A DNA stretch of 64,000 nt, taken from assembly GCA_963734085.1 (NCBI GenBank), contig CAVTFT010000014.1, positions 62,001 to 126,000 on the forward strand, given 5' to 3'. Origin of the DNA: CAIWHR01 sp963734085. Lineage in GTDB: Bacteria > Pseudomonadota > Gammaproteobacteria > Burkholderiales > Casimicrobiaceae. Shown here piece after piece: positions 46,065-55,117 of the stretch. Below the pieces are notes generated by a model. It searched no databases, was not told where the DNA came from, and worked only from the letters and a program-made list of their open reading frames with translations. Both the position numbers and the translations under genes were made by a program. Every line of letters starts with the position of its first letter. Position 1 is the first letter of the stretch.

Positions 46065-47780
46065 ATGCCTACCGGCAAGACTTCCGCGTCGACCGATCGG
46101 CCGGCACTTGCTTTCGCGTTCCGTCTGCAACACGCCGGCCGCTACGCCGAAGCCGAAGCTGCCTTCGCGGCGCACCTCGCCGCGCACCCGACCGACGCCG
46201 TCGCGCTCGAAGCCGCCGGTGCGGCGGCACTCGAGGCCCGGCGGCCCGCGCTCGCCGTCGAACGCTTCGAGAAGCTGGCCGCATTGTTGCCGGCGAGTGC
46301 CGGCGCGCGCTGCTCGCTCGGCCAGGCACTGGCGCGCGCCGGCCGCGCGCAGGATGCGATCTTCCACCTCGAGCGCGCCATCCAGCTGGATCCTGCGAAT
46401 GCCGTCGCCCACTACCATCTCGGCATCGCGTTCGACCGCGTCGGCGATCGCACCGATGCGATCATCGCCTTCGAGCGCGCACTCGCCCTCGATCCGAAGC
46501 TCGCCGATGCTGCGGCACATCTCGGCAGCGTGTTCAACCGGCGCGGCGAAACCGCGCGGGCGCGCAATGCGTTCGGCCGGGCACTCACCATCGATCCATC
46601 TCATGTCGCCGCACGAACAGGGCAGGCGCTGACCGAGGCAATCGAAGGCAACCTCGACCACGCACGACAGACACTCGAAGCGATGCGCAGCGAAAAGCCG
46701 GACGCGGCCGTGTACTGGTGCACGCTCGGACGGATCCGCGCGTGGTCCGGCGATCCCGGCGCGGCCGAGGCCGCCTATCGGCAGGCGTTGGCGCAGGACC
46801 CCGATGACAACGATGCCCGCGTCGGCGTGGCGACGTCGCTGCTCGCCCGCGGCAACTATTCCGAGGGCTTTCGCGCCCACGAGGAGCGTCCCGACGGCCG
46901 CTACGGCCGCGCGCAGCGGTTTCCGCAAATGCCCGTCTGGAGCGGCGCAAAGCTCCACGGCACGCTGCTGGTGTTATGCGAGGGCAGCCTGTCGGATGTG
47001 ATCCAGTTCGTACGCTTCCTGCCGGGCGCGCGAGCGCGCGTGCGCGAAGTGGCGCTTGTCGCCGACGGCTACTGGGCGCCGCTCGCCCCGCTGCTTGCGA
47101 CGGTCGCCGGCTGCGACCACCTGCTGAAGGACGCAGCACTCGTGGACACGCTCGCCGCGACGCCGGTGGCGCGCGTTTCGCTGCCCTCCCTCGCGTTCCT
47201 ACAAGGCGTCACGCCAGCGACGCTGCCCGGGCCGATGCCCTACGTCGCCGCGCCCTCCGCCCGCGTCGCGCAGTGGCGAGAGCGCCTCGCCGCACTCGCG
47301 AAGCCGCGCATCGGACTCGTGTGGGCCGCGCGCGGCGATCGCGGAACCTTGTCGCGGCACAAGTCGGTGCCGCCCGCGCTGCTTTCGCCGGTCTTGGCGA
47401 CACCCGGCGCTTCGTTCGTGAGCCTGCAGGTCGGCACGCTGGGGAGCTGCGCTCCGTTTGGCGCGCTCGCCCCGCGCATCACCGATTTTTCCGCCGAGAT
47501 CCGCGACTTCGGCGACACGGCCGCGATCATCGGCGAGCTCGACCTCGTGATCTCCGTCGACACGGCGGTAGCGCACGTCGCCGGCGCGATGGGCAAGCCG
47601 GTGTGGATGCTCGACCGCTACCACACGAGCTGGCGCTGGCGCCTTTCCGCCGAGCGCTCGCCATGGTATCCGTCGCTGCGGATTTTCCGCCAGCATCGCT
47701 TTCTCGATTGGAGCCTGCCGCTCTCCGCGGTCGAAGCGGCGCTCGGCCGGTTCGTCGCCGATGGGACGTCGCCGTCCTGA
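46065..47780 (+). CDS. TPR protein with glycosyltransferase family 9-like C-terminal domain
   Basis: A 571-residue protein. Residues 10 to about 270 are tandem tetratricopeptide repeats (ALERAIxLDPANAVAHYHLGIAF-type units spaced by 34). The C-terminal half contains IGLVWAARGDRGTLSRHKSVPPALLSPVL-like GT9 elements and the ISVDTAVAHVAGAMGKPVWMLDRY motif with WYPSLRIFRQ near the end. The pair is usual for proteobacterial TPR-GT proteins of uncertain acceptor, sometimes linked to protein glycosylation. No signal peptide. Confidence 0.85.
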   Translation: MPTGKTSASTDRPALAFAFRLQHAGRYAEAEAAFAAHLAAHPTDAVALEAAGAAALEARRPALAVERFEKLAALLPASAGARCSLGQALARAGRAQDAIFHLERAIQLDPANAVAHYHLGIAFDRVGDRTDAIIAFERALALDPKLADAAAHLGSVFNRRGETARARNAFGRALTIDPSHVAARTGQALTEAIEGNLDHARQTLEAMRSEKPDAAVYWCTLGRIRAWSGDPGAAEAAYRQALAQDPDDNDARVGVATSLLARGNYSEGFRAHEERPDGRYGRAQRFPQMPVWSGAKLHGTLLVLCEGSLSDVIQFVRFLPGARARVREVALVADGYWAPLAPLLATVAGCDHLLKDAALVDTLAATPVARVSLPSLAFLQGVTPATLPGPMPYVAAPSARVAQWRERLAALAKPRIGLVWAARGDRGTLSRHKSVPPALLSPVLATPGASFVSLQVGTLGSCAPFGALAPRITDFSAEIRDFGDTAAIIGELDLVISVDTAVAHVAGAMGKPVWMLDRYHTSWRWRLSAERSPWYPSLRIFRQHRFLDWSLPLSAVEAALGRFVADGTSPS

Positions 47781-47807
47781 TGCGCTTGCGCTCGCCGCGG
47801 AACATTC

Positions 47808-48692
47808 TTGCCCGAGCTTCCCGATCTCACGCTCTATCGCGATGCCTTGGCAACCCGCGTCCGCGGGACGCCGCTCAAACGCGTGCTGATTGCGAATCCG
47901 TTCGTGCTGCGCACCGCGGTGCCGCCGCTCGGCGAGGCCGAAGGCAAGCTCGTGCACGACGTACGCCGGCTCGGAAAACGGCTCGTTCTGGCATTGGACG
48001 ACGAGCTCTTCCTCGTGCTGCACCTGATGGTTGCAGGCCGCCTGCGCTGGCTCGCGCGCGAGGCAAAGCCGCCGGCGCGGATCACCCTCGCCGTCTTCGA
48101 TTTTCCGACGGGGCGCCTCGTCTTCACCGAAGCCGGCACCAAGCGCCGCGCCGCCCTCCATTGCGTGCGCGGCGAAGCGGCGCTGGCCGCGTTCGATCGC
48201 GGCGGCCTCGAATGTCTGGCTTGCGACGCAGCCACGTTCTCGCTCCGGTTGCGCAGTGAAAATCACACGTTGAAGCGCGCGCTGACCGATCCGCGACTCT
48301 TCGCCGGCATCGGCAACGCTTACTCCGACGAAATCCTGCACCGCGCGCGATTGTCACCACTCGCGCTGACGGCGAAGCTGGACGGGAACGAAGCCACCCG
48401 ATTGTTCGACGCCACGCGCGCGGTGCTGATCGAATGGACCGAGCGACTTCGCGCGCAGACGGGCGACGCGTTTCCCGAAGGTGTCACGGCTTTCCGGCCG
48501 GAAATGGCGGTGCACGGCCGCTACGGCAAGCCGTGTCCCGTCTGCGGCGCGCCGGTGCAGCGGATCGTCTATGCCGAGAACGAATGCAACTACTGCGCGC
48601 GCTGCCAGACGGGCGGCGCAATCCTGGCCGACCGCTCGCTTTCACGGCTGCTCAAGAAAAGCTGGCCGCGCTCGATCGACGAGCTCGGCTGA
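47808..48692 (+). CDS. Fpg/Nei-family DNA glycosylase (TTG start)
   Basis: A base-excision repair glycosylase/AP lyase of 294 residues. The start must be TTG 47808, because it alone places the catalytic N-terminal Pro-Glu (PELPDLTLYRDAL) right after Met. Other parts are the helix-two-turn-helix segment (PRLFAGIGNAYSDEILHRARLSP in the middle domain), and a C-terminal zinc finger with CPVCG and CNYCARC. It is longer than E. coli MutM and less like it at the lesion-recognition loop, so the exact substrate (8-oxoG or oxidised pyrimidines) is not assigned. Confidence 0.9.
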   Translation: MPELPDLTLYRDALATRVRGTPLKRVLIANPFVLRTAVPPLGEAEGKLVHDVRRLGKRLVLALDDELFLVLHLMVAGRLRWLAREAKPPARITLAVFDFPTGRLVFTEAGTKRRAALHCVRGEAALAAFDRGGLECLACDAATFSLRLRSENHTLKRALTDPRLFAGIGNAYSDEILHRARLSPLALTAKLDGNEATRLFDATRAVLIEWTERLRAQTGDAFPEGVTAFRPEMAVHGRYGKPCPVCGAPVQRIVYAENECNYCARCQTGGAILADRSLSRLLKKSWPRSIDELG

Positions 48693-48771
48693 ACCTGAGA
48701 CGATTCCGCATTGCGTCGGTTGGCGGTAGACTCCCGTGGTAGACGTCTCCCCGCTCGGCCAAACTCCCACG

Positions 48772-49257
48772 ATGCCCTCGTTCGATATCGTCTCCGAAGT
48801 GAACCAGGTCGAAGTCCGCAACGCCGTGGACCAGGCCAACAAGGAGCTTTCCACGCGCTTCGACTTCAAGGGCTCGGACGCCCGCGTCCTGCACGCCGAC
48901 AAGGAGCTGACGCTCTTCGCCGACGATGACTTCAAGCTGAAGCAGGTCACCGACATCGTCACCGGCAAGCTCACCCGACGCGGCGTCGACATCCGCGCGC
49001 TCAAGTACGGCAACGTCGAAAAGGTCTCGGGCAACAAGGTGAAGCAGCCGGTGACGATCCGCGTCGGCGTGGAGCAGGACCTCGCGAAGAAGATCGTCAA
49101 GCTCATGAAGGACAGCAAGATGAAGGTCCAGGCGTCGATCCAGGGCGATGCCGTTCGCGTTTCCGGCGGCAAGCGCGACGACCTGCAGGCGGCGATCGCC
49201 CTCGTCAAGAAGTCGATCACCGACTTTCCGCTGCAGTACGGCAATTTCCGCGATTAG
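48772..49257 (+). CDS. yajQ: YajQ-family nucleotide-binding protein
   Basis: A 161-residue protein of the UPF0234/YajQ family (PSFDIVSEVNQVEVRNAVDQ, STRFDFKGSDARV, KTIVKLMKDSKMKVQASIQGD-like segment, SGGKRDDLQAAIALVK). Xanthomonas and Pseudomonas members bind cyclic di-GMP and act in gene regulation; RNA or nucleotide binding is proposed for others. With the diguanylate cyclase encoded in this window it could be a c-di-GMP effector, an inference. ATG 48772 gives the canonical start. Confidence 0.94.
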   Translation: MPSFDIVSEVNQVEVRNAVDQANKELSTRFDFKGSDARVLHADKELTLFADDDFKLKQVTDIVTGKLTRRGVDIRALKYGNVEKVSGNKVKQPVTIRVGVEQDLAKKIVKLMKDSKMKVQASIQGDAVRVSGGKRDDLQAAIALVKKSITDFPLQYGNFRD

Positions 49258-49272
49258 AGAACCGCGCCGCCC

Positions 49273-49827
49273 TTGTCGCTGCCCGAGCGGATCACGTCGT
49301 TGCCCGTCATGCTGCGGCCGTTCACCGCGGCCGACGCCCCGCGCCTCGCCCTGCTTTGCGGCGACTGGGACGTGGCGCAGATGACGGCCGTAATCCCCCA
49401 TCCGTACACGGTGGAGATCGCCCAGGAATGGATCGCCGGGCACGCTGCCGAGCGCGCGGCCGGAATCCGCTGGAACTACGCGGTCACGCGCGCCGGCGAC
49501 GGGCTGCTGGTCGGCGCAATCGGCGTCAATGCGAGCCCAGGCGCCGTCGATTCCTTCGGCTACTGGATAGGCCGGCCATTCTGGCGGCTGGGCTACGCGA
49601 CGGCCGCGGGCCGCGCGATCCTCGCGGTCGTTTTTGCCCGTCTCGAGATCGACGAGCTGCACGCGACCCACCTCACGCGCAATCCAGCGTCCGGACGGGT
49701 GATGGAAAAATGCGGGATGACGCTTGTTCGGCGCGAGTACAAACCGCACCGCGGCGGACCGGAGGAAGAATTCTGCCTGTGGTCGATCACGCGCGAGCGC
49801 TGGTCCGAACGTTTCGGGATGCCGTGA
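49273..49827 (+). CDS. RimJ/RimL-like GNAT acetyltransferase
   Basis: A 184-residue N-acetyltransferase. VMLRPFTAADAPRLALLCGD start, SFGYWIGRPFWRLGYATAAGRAIL acetyl-CoA region, and TRNPASGRVMEKCGM toward the end. The start is TTG 49273 or ATG 49309 (which begins at MLRPFT); the latter loses few conserved residues. The substrate is unknown. The stop overlaps the next gene's GTG start. Confidence 0.88.
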   Translation: MSLPERITSLPVMLRPFTAADAPRLALLCGDWDVAQMTAVIPHPYTVEIAQEWIAGHAAERAAGIRWNYAVTRAGDGLLVGAIGVNASPGAVDSFGYWIGRPFWRLGYATAAGRAILAVVFARLEIDELHATHLTRNPASGRVMEKCGMTLVRREYKPHRGGPEEEFCLWSITRERWSERFGMP

Positions 49828-50384
49828 AAGCGCCGCTGCTTTTCGTCGGCGGGACGCTCGCCACGCCTCGCCTCGCCCTCGAGCCGCTGACGCCTGCGCA
49901 CGCGCCGCTGATGTTCGAAGGATTCGCCGACCCGGCACTCTACCGCTGGATCAACGCGGAGCCGCCGGTGAGCGTCGACGATCTCAGGCTGCGCTTCGAA
50001 CGCATCGCCAATCCGTACGCGGCGGGCGGCGAGCTCTGGCTCAACTGGGCGGTGCGACGCACGAGCGACAACGTGTACGCGGGCCTGGTCGAGGCGACGG
50101 TCCGCCCCGATCGCGTCGTCTTCCTCGCCTACTACGTGTTCACGGCGTTCGCGCGCCAGGGCATCGCGCGCGAGGCGTGCACCGCCGTCGTCGAGCACCT
50201 CTGGCGCAGCTACGACGCCGCCGAGGTCCGCGCCGACATCGATTTCCGCAACGTTCCTTCGCGTTGTCTCGTCGAAGCGCTGGGCTTCGTGCGCCGCACC
50301 CGCAACATCGTCACGACACTGCGCGGCGCACCGTCGGTCGACTATCGCTATCGATTGAAACGGCCCGGGCCTCCGATCCGCTAG
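49824..50384 (+). CDS. Second GNAT acetyltransferase (GTG start)
   Basis: A 186-residue protein of the same superfamily (LATPRLALEPLTPAHAPLMFEG, VVFLAYYVFTAFARQGIAREACTAVVEHL, NVPSRCLVEALGF). It is not a close copy of its neighbour. The start GTG 49824 overlaps the upstream TGA (GTGA), which argues for translational coupling. Convergent with the DUF3501 gene, with stops overlapping by 4 bases. Confidence 0.87.
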   Translation: MKAPLLFVGGTLATPRLALEPLTPAHAPLMFEGFADPALYRWINAEPPVSVDDLRLRFERIANPYAAGGELWLNWAVRRTSDNVYAGLVEATVRPDRVVFLAYYVFTAFARQGIAREACTAVVEHLWRSYDAAEVRADIDFRNVPSRCLVEALGFVRRTRNIVTTLRGAPSVDYRYRLKRPGPPIR

Positions 50385-50974
50385 CGCAAATCGGCGATGA
50401 GCGCCGCGCGCGTCTCGGCGGCCACGGCCGGGACGGCGACCGTGTACTCCGGATGATCGACACCGATCCCGAGCGCGGCGCCGCCTTTCAGCGCCGCGAT
50501 CATTTGAGCGGCGAGCTCGAAACGGAGGAAATGGACCGATGACGTCTTTTCCTCGTTCTCGCGCTCGAGGTCCTCATCGGCGACCGCGTAGACCTTCGGA
50601 CTGCCTTCCACCTGGACGTACGTGCGTGCCTCGATGCCCTTGAGCCGGACGAGCGCGGCGCGGCGCTCCTCGACGTCGTCGTATTCGATCAGCATCGTCG
50701 CCTTGAAATTCGTGCCGTCCGGGACGAGCGGATTGTAGACATCGAGCTCGTCGCGAATGCCCTCTTCCTCGAACGTCTTTTCGATCCGCAGCATCTCCTG
50801 GATCTGATAACGGATCGTGAGCTCGTCCTCGAACAGCAGCGTGACGTGCTCGCCCAGGTGGACGGTGCGGGGCTTCTTGTGCGCGAGCACCTGCGCGCGG
50901 AATGCGGGCCGCTCTTTGGCGTAGGCTTCGAGCGTCAGCAGAGATTCGCGCCGGATCACGGGCATGGCAATCAT
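50381..50974 (-). CDS. DUF3501 family protein
   Basis: A 197-residue protein of the DUF3501 family (RPAFRAQVLAHKKPRTVHLGEHVTLLFEDELTIRYQIQEMLR, in this protein about 20-62; then EYDDVEERRAALVRLKGIE). Function unknown. ATG 50974 overlaps the TGA of the ferritin-like gene (ATGA), so it is the third gene of the rubrerythrin/Fe-S oxidoreductase cluster. The family regularly accompanies these genes in proteobacteria. Confidence 0.88.
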   Translation of the reverse strand: MIAMPVIRRESLLTLEAYAKERPAFRAQVLAHKKPRTVHLGEHVTLLFEDELTIRYQIQEMLRIEKTFEEEGIRDELDVYNPLVPDGTNFKATMLIEYDDVEERRAALVRLKGIEARTYVQVEGSPKVYAVADEDLERENEEKTSSVHFLRFELAAQMIAALKGGAALGIGVDHPEYTVAVPAVAAETRAALIADLR

Positions 50975-51264
50975 CCGCGATGGTCCGTGATGGGGCCCTC
51001 CTTGAACAGCTTCTCTCGAAGCTCGCGATCGAACACTGGGTTCACCCGCCGGATCCACTCGAGCGCCATCGACGCGTGCTCGATCTCTTCGTCGCGGTTG
51101 TGCGCGAGAATGCCTTTCAATTCCGGATCGGTACACGCTTCGACGCGCTGGTTGTACCAGTCGATCGCCTCCAGCTCCTCGATCAGCGATTCCACGGCGC
51201 GATGGAAATCCAGAGTCGCGGCGGACAGCTTGGCGACGGGCTCATGATAGCCTTCGTGGGCCAT
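50971..51264 (-). CDS. Encapsulated-ferritin-like (EncFtn-type) short ferritin domain protein
   Basis: A 97-residue two-helix protein resembling the EncFtn family: HEPVAKLSAATLDFHRAVESLIEELEAIDWYNQRV (two parts) and AHNRDEEIEHASMALEWIRR. Glu30 and the Glu60-x-x-His63 motif match the family's ferroxidase ligands, which form only on dimerisation. EncFtn proteins oxidise iron as decamers packed inside encapsulin shells by a C-terminal targeting tail. Here the protein ends shortly after LFKEGPITDHRG with no such tail, and no encapsulin gene is in the window. The operon links it to an Fe-S oxidoreductase. Confidence 0.85.
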   Translation of the reverse strand: MAHEGYHEPVAKLSAATLDFHRAVESLIEELEAIDWYNQRVEACTDPELKGILAHNRDEEIEHASMALEWIRRVNPVFDRELREKLFKEGPITDHRG

Positions 51265-51279
51265 ATCGTCTTCTCCTTT

Positions 51280-52620
51280 TTACAATCCGTAGGCAATCCG
51301 CAGCAGCGTCAGCGGATGCTCTTTGCGAGCATGGTGCGACTCGCCCAATTCGTCGATGCCCTGCAGGATCCGCCGTCCGGCAATCGGACAGTCGGAGCTG
51401 ACGTAGTCCGGTTCGGCTTGCGCCATCTGCCGGAACACCGGTTTACCGATCTTCATCGACGCCGCGTAGAACTCGCGCTTGACGCCATAGGTGCCATCGT
51501 GGCCTGCGCAGCGCTCGACCGTCGTCACGCGCGAACCCGGAATCCATTCGAGCACCTCGCGCGTCTTCTGGCCGATGTTCTGAACCCGCGCGTGGCATGG
51601 GATATGGTAGCTGACATTGCCGAGCGGCCGCGTGAAATCCTTCTTCAGGAGCCCGTCGCGGTCACGCAGCAGCAGATATTCGAATGGATCGAACATCGCG
51701 TCTGCCACCGCCTGCACGTCCTCGTCCTCGGGAAAGAGCAAGGGCAACTCCTGCTTGAACATCAGCGTGCATGACGGCACCGCCGTAACGATCGCGTAAC
51801 CATCGCGCGCGAGCGCGGCAAGGACCGGGATGTTGACGTTCTTCAGCTTCTCGACCGCCTCGAGATCGCCCAGCTCGAGCTTCGGCATCCCGCAGCACGC
51901 CTCCTTCGCGACGACCCGGTACGGGATCTCGTTATGCGCAAGGATCCGGATCAGGTCGTGGCCGATGCCGGGCTCGTTGTAATTGATATAGCACGTCGAG
52001 AAGATCGCGACCTTGCCCGGCGTGCGCGCACCGTCGCGGACGGGCCAGGCGACCGACGGCTCCGCGCGCTTTCGAAACGGTACCTTCGCATACGGCGGGA
52101 GCCTCGGCTCGGCGGCGACACCCAGCACCTTGTCGATCACCTTGCGCGCGGCCGGCGTGGAATTCGCCTTGTTGACCAGCTGGACGACGACGGGAATCGT
52201 CGCGAGCCTGCCGACCTGATCGGTGCTGGTGAGCAAGCGGTCGCGGAAGCTCGTGCCGCCCTTGCGGAACTTGACCGCCTTCGCGCGGAGCATCACGTGC
52301 GGGAAATCGACGTTCCACGGATGCGGCGGCACGTACGGGCACTTCGTCATGTAGCAGAGGTCGCAGAGATAGCACTGGTCGACGACCTTCACGTAATCCG
52401 CCTTCGCGACGCCGTCGACTTCCATCGTCTTGCCTTCGTCGACGAGGTCGAACAGCGTCGGAAAAGCCTGGCAGAGGCCGACACACCGGCGGCAGCCATG
52501 GCAGATGTCGAAGATGCGCTCCATCTCGGCATGAAGCGCGGTCTCGTCGTAGAAGTCCGGGCCCCGCCAGTCGACGGGGTGGCGAGTGGGCGCCTGCAGA
52601 TTGCCTTCGCGGATTGTCAT
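51280..52620 (-). CDS. HdrD/GlpC-like Fe-S oxidoreductase of the rubrerythrin cluster
   Basis: A 446-residue protein related to heterodisulfide reductase subunit D. N-terminal 2x[4Fe-4S]: ICHGCRRCVGLCQAFP (about 40-55) and CYLCDLCYMTKCPYVPPH (about 85-102). C-terminal CCG-type cysteine regions: ACCGMPKLELGDLE, CHARVQNIGQK and ERCAGHDGTYG. It probably carries electrons to or from the peroxide-reducing diiron partners encoded beside it. It follows rubrerythrin by 151 bp and precedes the EncFtn-like gene by 15 bp. Confidence 0.87.
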   Translation of the reverse strand: MTIREGNLQAPTRHPVDWRGPDFYDETALHAEMERIFDICHGCRRCVGLCQAFPTLFDLVDEGKTMEVDGVAKADYVKVVDQCYLCDLCYMTKCPYVPPHPWNVDFPHVMLRAKAVKFRKGGTSFRDRLLTSTDQVGRLATIPVVVQLVNKANSTPAARKVIDKVLGVAAEPRLPPYAKVPFRKRAEPSVAWPVRDGARTPGKVAIFSTCYINYNEPGIGHDLIRILAHNEIPYRVVAKEACCGMPKLELGDLEAVEKLKNVNIPVLAALARDGYAIVTAVPSCTLMFKQELPLLFPEDEDVQAVADAMFDPFEYLLLRDRDGLLKKDFTRPLGNVSYHIPCHARVQNIGQKTREVLEWIPGSRVTTVERCAGHDGTYGVKREFYAASMKIGKPVFRQMAQAEPDYVSSDCPIAGRRILQGIDELGESHHARKEHPLTLLRIAYGL

Positions 52621-52771
52621 GAGGGATTGGCAGGCAAGACACGGACTGGGTTGGCGATCCGCGACGACGATCCGCCGTTCGTTGCGGAAACGCGGCGCAC
52701 CGTCGCGGCGTGGAGCTGCGCAACGCGGCGCGCCCGGAGCGGCTCCGCGCTGCGCGCCACGCAAGCGGCGG

Positions 52772-53194
52772 TCAATCGGTCAGCGCGTCCAGCGCCTTCT
52801 GGAAACGGTTGGCGTGCGACCGCTCGGCCTTGGCGAGCGTCTCGAACCAGTCGGCGATTTCGTCGAAGCCCTCGCCGCGAGCGGCTTTGGCCATGCCGGG
52901 ATACATGTCGGTGTACTCGTGCGTTTCGCCGGCGATCGCGGCTTTCAGGTTTGAGCGGGATGGGCCGATCGGCAGGTCCGTTGCGGGATCGCCGACTTGC
53001 GCGAGGTAATCGAGGTGACCATGCGCGTGGCCGGTCTCACCCTCGGCCGTCGAGCGAAATACCGCGGCGATATCGTTCTGGCCCTCGACGTCGGCCTTGT
53101 TGGCGAAGTAAAGATACCGGCGGTTCGCCTGCGATTCGCCCGCGAACGCGGCCTTGAGGTTGTCGTGAGTCTTGGTGCCTTTAAGTGCCTTCAT
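52772..53194 (-). CDS. Rubrerythrin, rubredoxin-less form
   Basis: A 140-residue diiron ferritin-like protein that reduces peroxide. Both half-sites are visible: AAFAGESQANRRYLYFANKAD with STAEGETGHAHGHLDYL, and AAIAGETHEYTDMYPGMA with AKAERSHANRFQKAL. The C-terminal rubredoxin Cys4 domain of classical rubrerythrin is absent, so an external electron donor is needed; the downstream Fe-S oxidoreductase is the natural candidate. ATG 53194 has an AGGAG site. Confidence 0.93.
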   Translation of the reverse strand: MKALKGTKTHDNLKAAFAGESQANRRYLYFANKADVEGQNDIAAVFRSTAEGETGHAHGHLDYLAQVGDPATDLPIGPSRSNLKAAIAGETHEYTDMYPGMAKAARGEGFDEIADWFETLAKAERSHANRFQKALDALTD

Positions 53195-53515
53195 CGTGCA
53201 TCTCCTGACATGGTGAACGCTGTGGTGCCCGCTCTCTTGCGCGGGAGCGGAAGATCGACCGGCTCGGTGCTGGGGACGTTGCCGATGGCGGGATTCTGCG
53301 CATGGCCGACCCATACGTCCAATTGATTGTTCAAATCCGGACGATAGCCCTAGCTAATCGCCGCCCCGAGCTTGGGGCCCCTTGCGTTCAAGCTACGCCG
53401 GCCGACTCTCAGCCGCTTTGACGCAGATCACGCTGATCGCGGGCCGGCGGGCGCCGGCGTCACCCGCGACGGAGATTGCTGGCCCCCGCGCGATGCCCGG
53501 TCCCGGCTCGCGCCC
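53195..53515. other. Upstream region of rubrerythrin and downstream region of aceB
   Basis: 321 bp without a gene. It should hold the promoter of the rubrerythrin cluster. Visible are TTGAACAATCAA on the minus strand (TTGA and TCAA halves 4 bases apart, too close for an FNR site) and the GC-rich inverted repeat CTTGGGGCCCC around 53368. No confident -35/-10 pair and no aceB terminator were found. Confidence 0.4.
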
Positions 53516-55117
53516 CTAATCGATCCGCTCGTAGGCGGGAAGCGTCAGAAACTCGATGAAGGTATCGTTGTTGACGAGGTCGGCAAGGATCTTTGCGGCG
53601 TCGTCGTAGCGACCGGCGCCGAATGCGTCGCCGAGGATTTCGCGGATCCTGCGCATCTCCTCGGGGATCATCGCGGCGACCATGTCCTTCGTGATCTTGC
53701 GGCCGTCGTCGAGCTTGCCCTTGGGCGAGCGGATCCATTGCCATACCTGCGAGCGCGAAATCTCGGCCGTCGCCGCGTCTTCCATCAGATTGAAGATCGG
53801 TACGGCACCCTGCCCCGCGAGCCAGGCGCCGATGTACTGGATCGCGACGTTGATGTTGAGGCGCAATCCCTTTTCAGTGATCGGAGTCTCCGGCTCGAAC
53901 TTGACCAGATCGGCCGCGCCCGCCTTCACGTCGTCGCGCTTCTTGGTCGCGATCTGATTCGGACCCGGCATCAGCCGATCGAACGCCTCCTTGGCGACGG
54001 GCACGAGGCCCGGATGCGCGACCCATGTTCCATCATGGCCGTAGGTCGCCTCGCGCTCCTTGTCGGCTTTCACTTTCGCGAACGCCTCGGCGTTGGCCGC
54101 TTCGTCGTTCTTGACCGGGATCTGCGCTGCCATCCCGCCCATCGCATGGATGTTGCGCCGGTGGCAGGTCTTGATGAGAAGCTCGGCGTAGCTGCGCAGA
54201 AAGTGCGTCGTCATCGTGACGAGCGCGCGATCGGCGAGACAGAAGTCCTTGTTGTTCCGGAACTTCTTGATGCACGAGAAGATGTAGTCCCAGCGCCCGC
54301 AGTTGAGCCCGGCCGAGTGCTCGCGCAGTTCGTAGAGGATCTCGTCCATCTCGTAGGCGGCGACGATCGTCTCGATCAGCACCGTCGCCTTGATCGATCC
54401 GCGCGGGACGCCGAGGTCGTTCTCGGCCATCACGAAAATGTCGTTCCACAGCCGCGCCTCGAGATGGCTTTCGAGCTTGGGCAGATAGAAGTACGGACCG
54501 GTGCCGCGGGCGACGAGCTCCTTCGCGTTGTGGAAGAAGTAGAGCGCGAAGTCGAAGATGCCGCCCGAAATCGGCGCGCCGTCGATCCGCACGTGTTTTT
54601 CCGGCAGATGCCAGCCGCGCGGCCGCACGAACAGCACCGCCGTCTTCTCGTTAAGCTTGTAGGCCTTGCCTTCCGGCGACGTGAAGTCGATCCGGCGCCG
54701 GATCGCATCGCGCAGGTTGATGTGGCCCTGGATATTGTTGTCCCACCTGGGCGTGTTGGCGTCCTCGAAATCGGCCATGAAGACGCTGGCGCCCGAATTG
54801 AGCGCGTTGATGATCATCTTGCGGTCGACCGGCCCCGTGATCTCGACGCGGCGGTCGGAGATGTCGGCCGGCACCGGCGCGCACGTCCAGTCGCCTTCGC
54901 GGATCGCGTGCGTCTCGGCGAGGAAGTCGGGCAGCTTGCCGGCATCGAACTCGATTTGCCGCTGCGCGCGGCGCGCGAGCAGCTTCACGCGCCGGTCGCC
55001 GAACGCGCGCTGCAGTTTGGCGGCGAAGGCGACGGCCTCGGGGGTCAGGATCTGCGCGTACTCGGGAGTGACGCGGCCCGTGATCTCGATACCGGGACCG
55101 AAAGAAGGCGTGCTCAT
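53516..55117 (-). CDS. aceB: Malate synthase A
   Basis: It condenses glyoxylate and acetyl-CoA to malate in the glyoxylate shunt. At 533 residues it is the short AceB form. Motifs include VFMADFEDANTPRWDN with metal-binding residues, RPRGWHLPEKHVRIDG, KATVLIETIVAAYEMDEILYELREH (two parts) and NVAIQYIGAWLAGQGAVPIFNLMEDAATAEISRSQVWQW (two parts). The start ATG 55117 follows AAGGACT. Isocitrate lyase is not in the window. Confidence 0.95.
   Translation of the reverse strand: MSTPSFGPGIEITGRVTPEYAQILTPEAVAFAAKLQRAFGDRRVKLLARRAQRQIEFDAGKLPDFLAETHAIREGDWTCAPVPADISDRRVEITGPVDRKMIINALNSGASVFMADFEDANTPRWDNNIQGHINLRDAIRRRIDFTSPEGKAYKLNEKTAVLFVRPRGWHLPEKHVRIDGAPISGGIFDFALYFFHNAKELVARGTGPYFYLPKLESHLEARLWNDIFVMAENDLGVPRGSIKATVLIETIVAAYEMDEILYELREHSAGLNCGRWDYIFSCIKKFRNNKDFCLADRALVTMTTHFLRSYAELLIKTCHRRNIHAMGGMAAQIPVKNDEAANAEAFAKVKADKEREATYGHDGTWVAHPGLVPVAKEAFDRLMPGPNQIATKKRDDVKAGAADLVKFEPETPITEKGLRLNINVAIQYIGAWLAGQGAVPIFNLMEDAATAEISRSQVWQWIRSPKGKLDDGRKITKDMVAAMIPEEMRRIREILGDAFGAGRYDDAAKILADLVNNDTFIEFLTLPAYERID

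Noticed and set aside
53318..53340. FNR/CRP-type site upstream of rubrerythrin
   Set aside because: TTGA and TCAA are separated by 4 bases, not the 6 needed for TTGAT-N4-ATCAA, and the flanking bases do not match.
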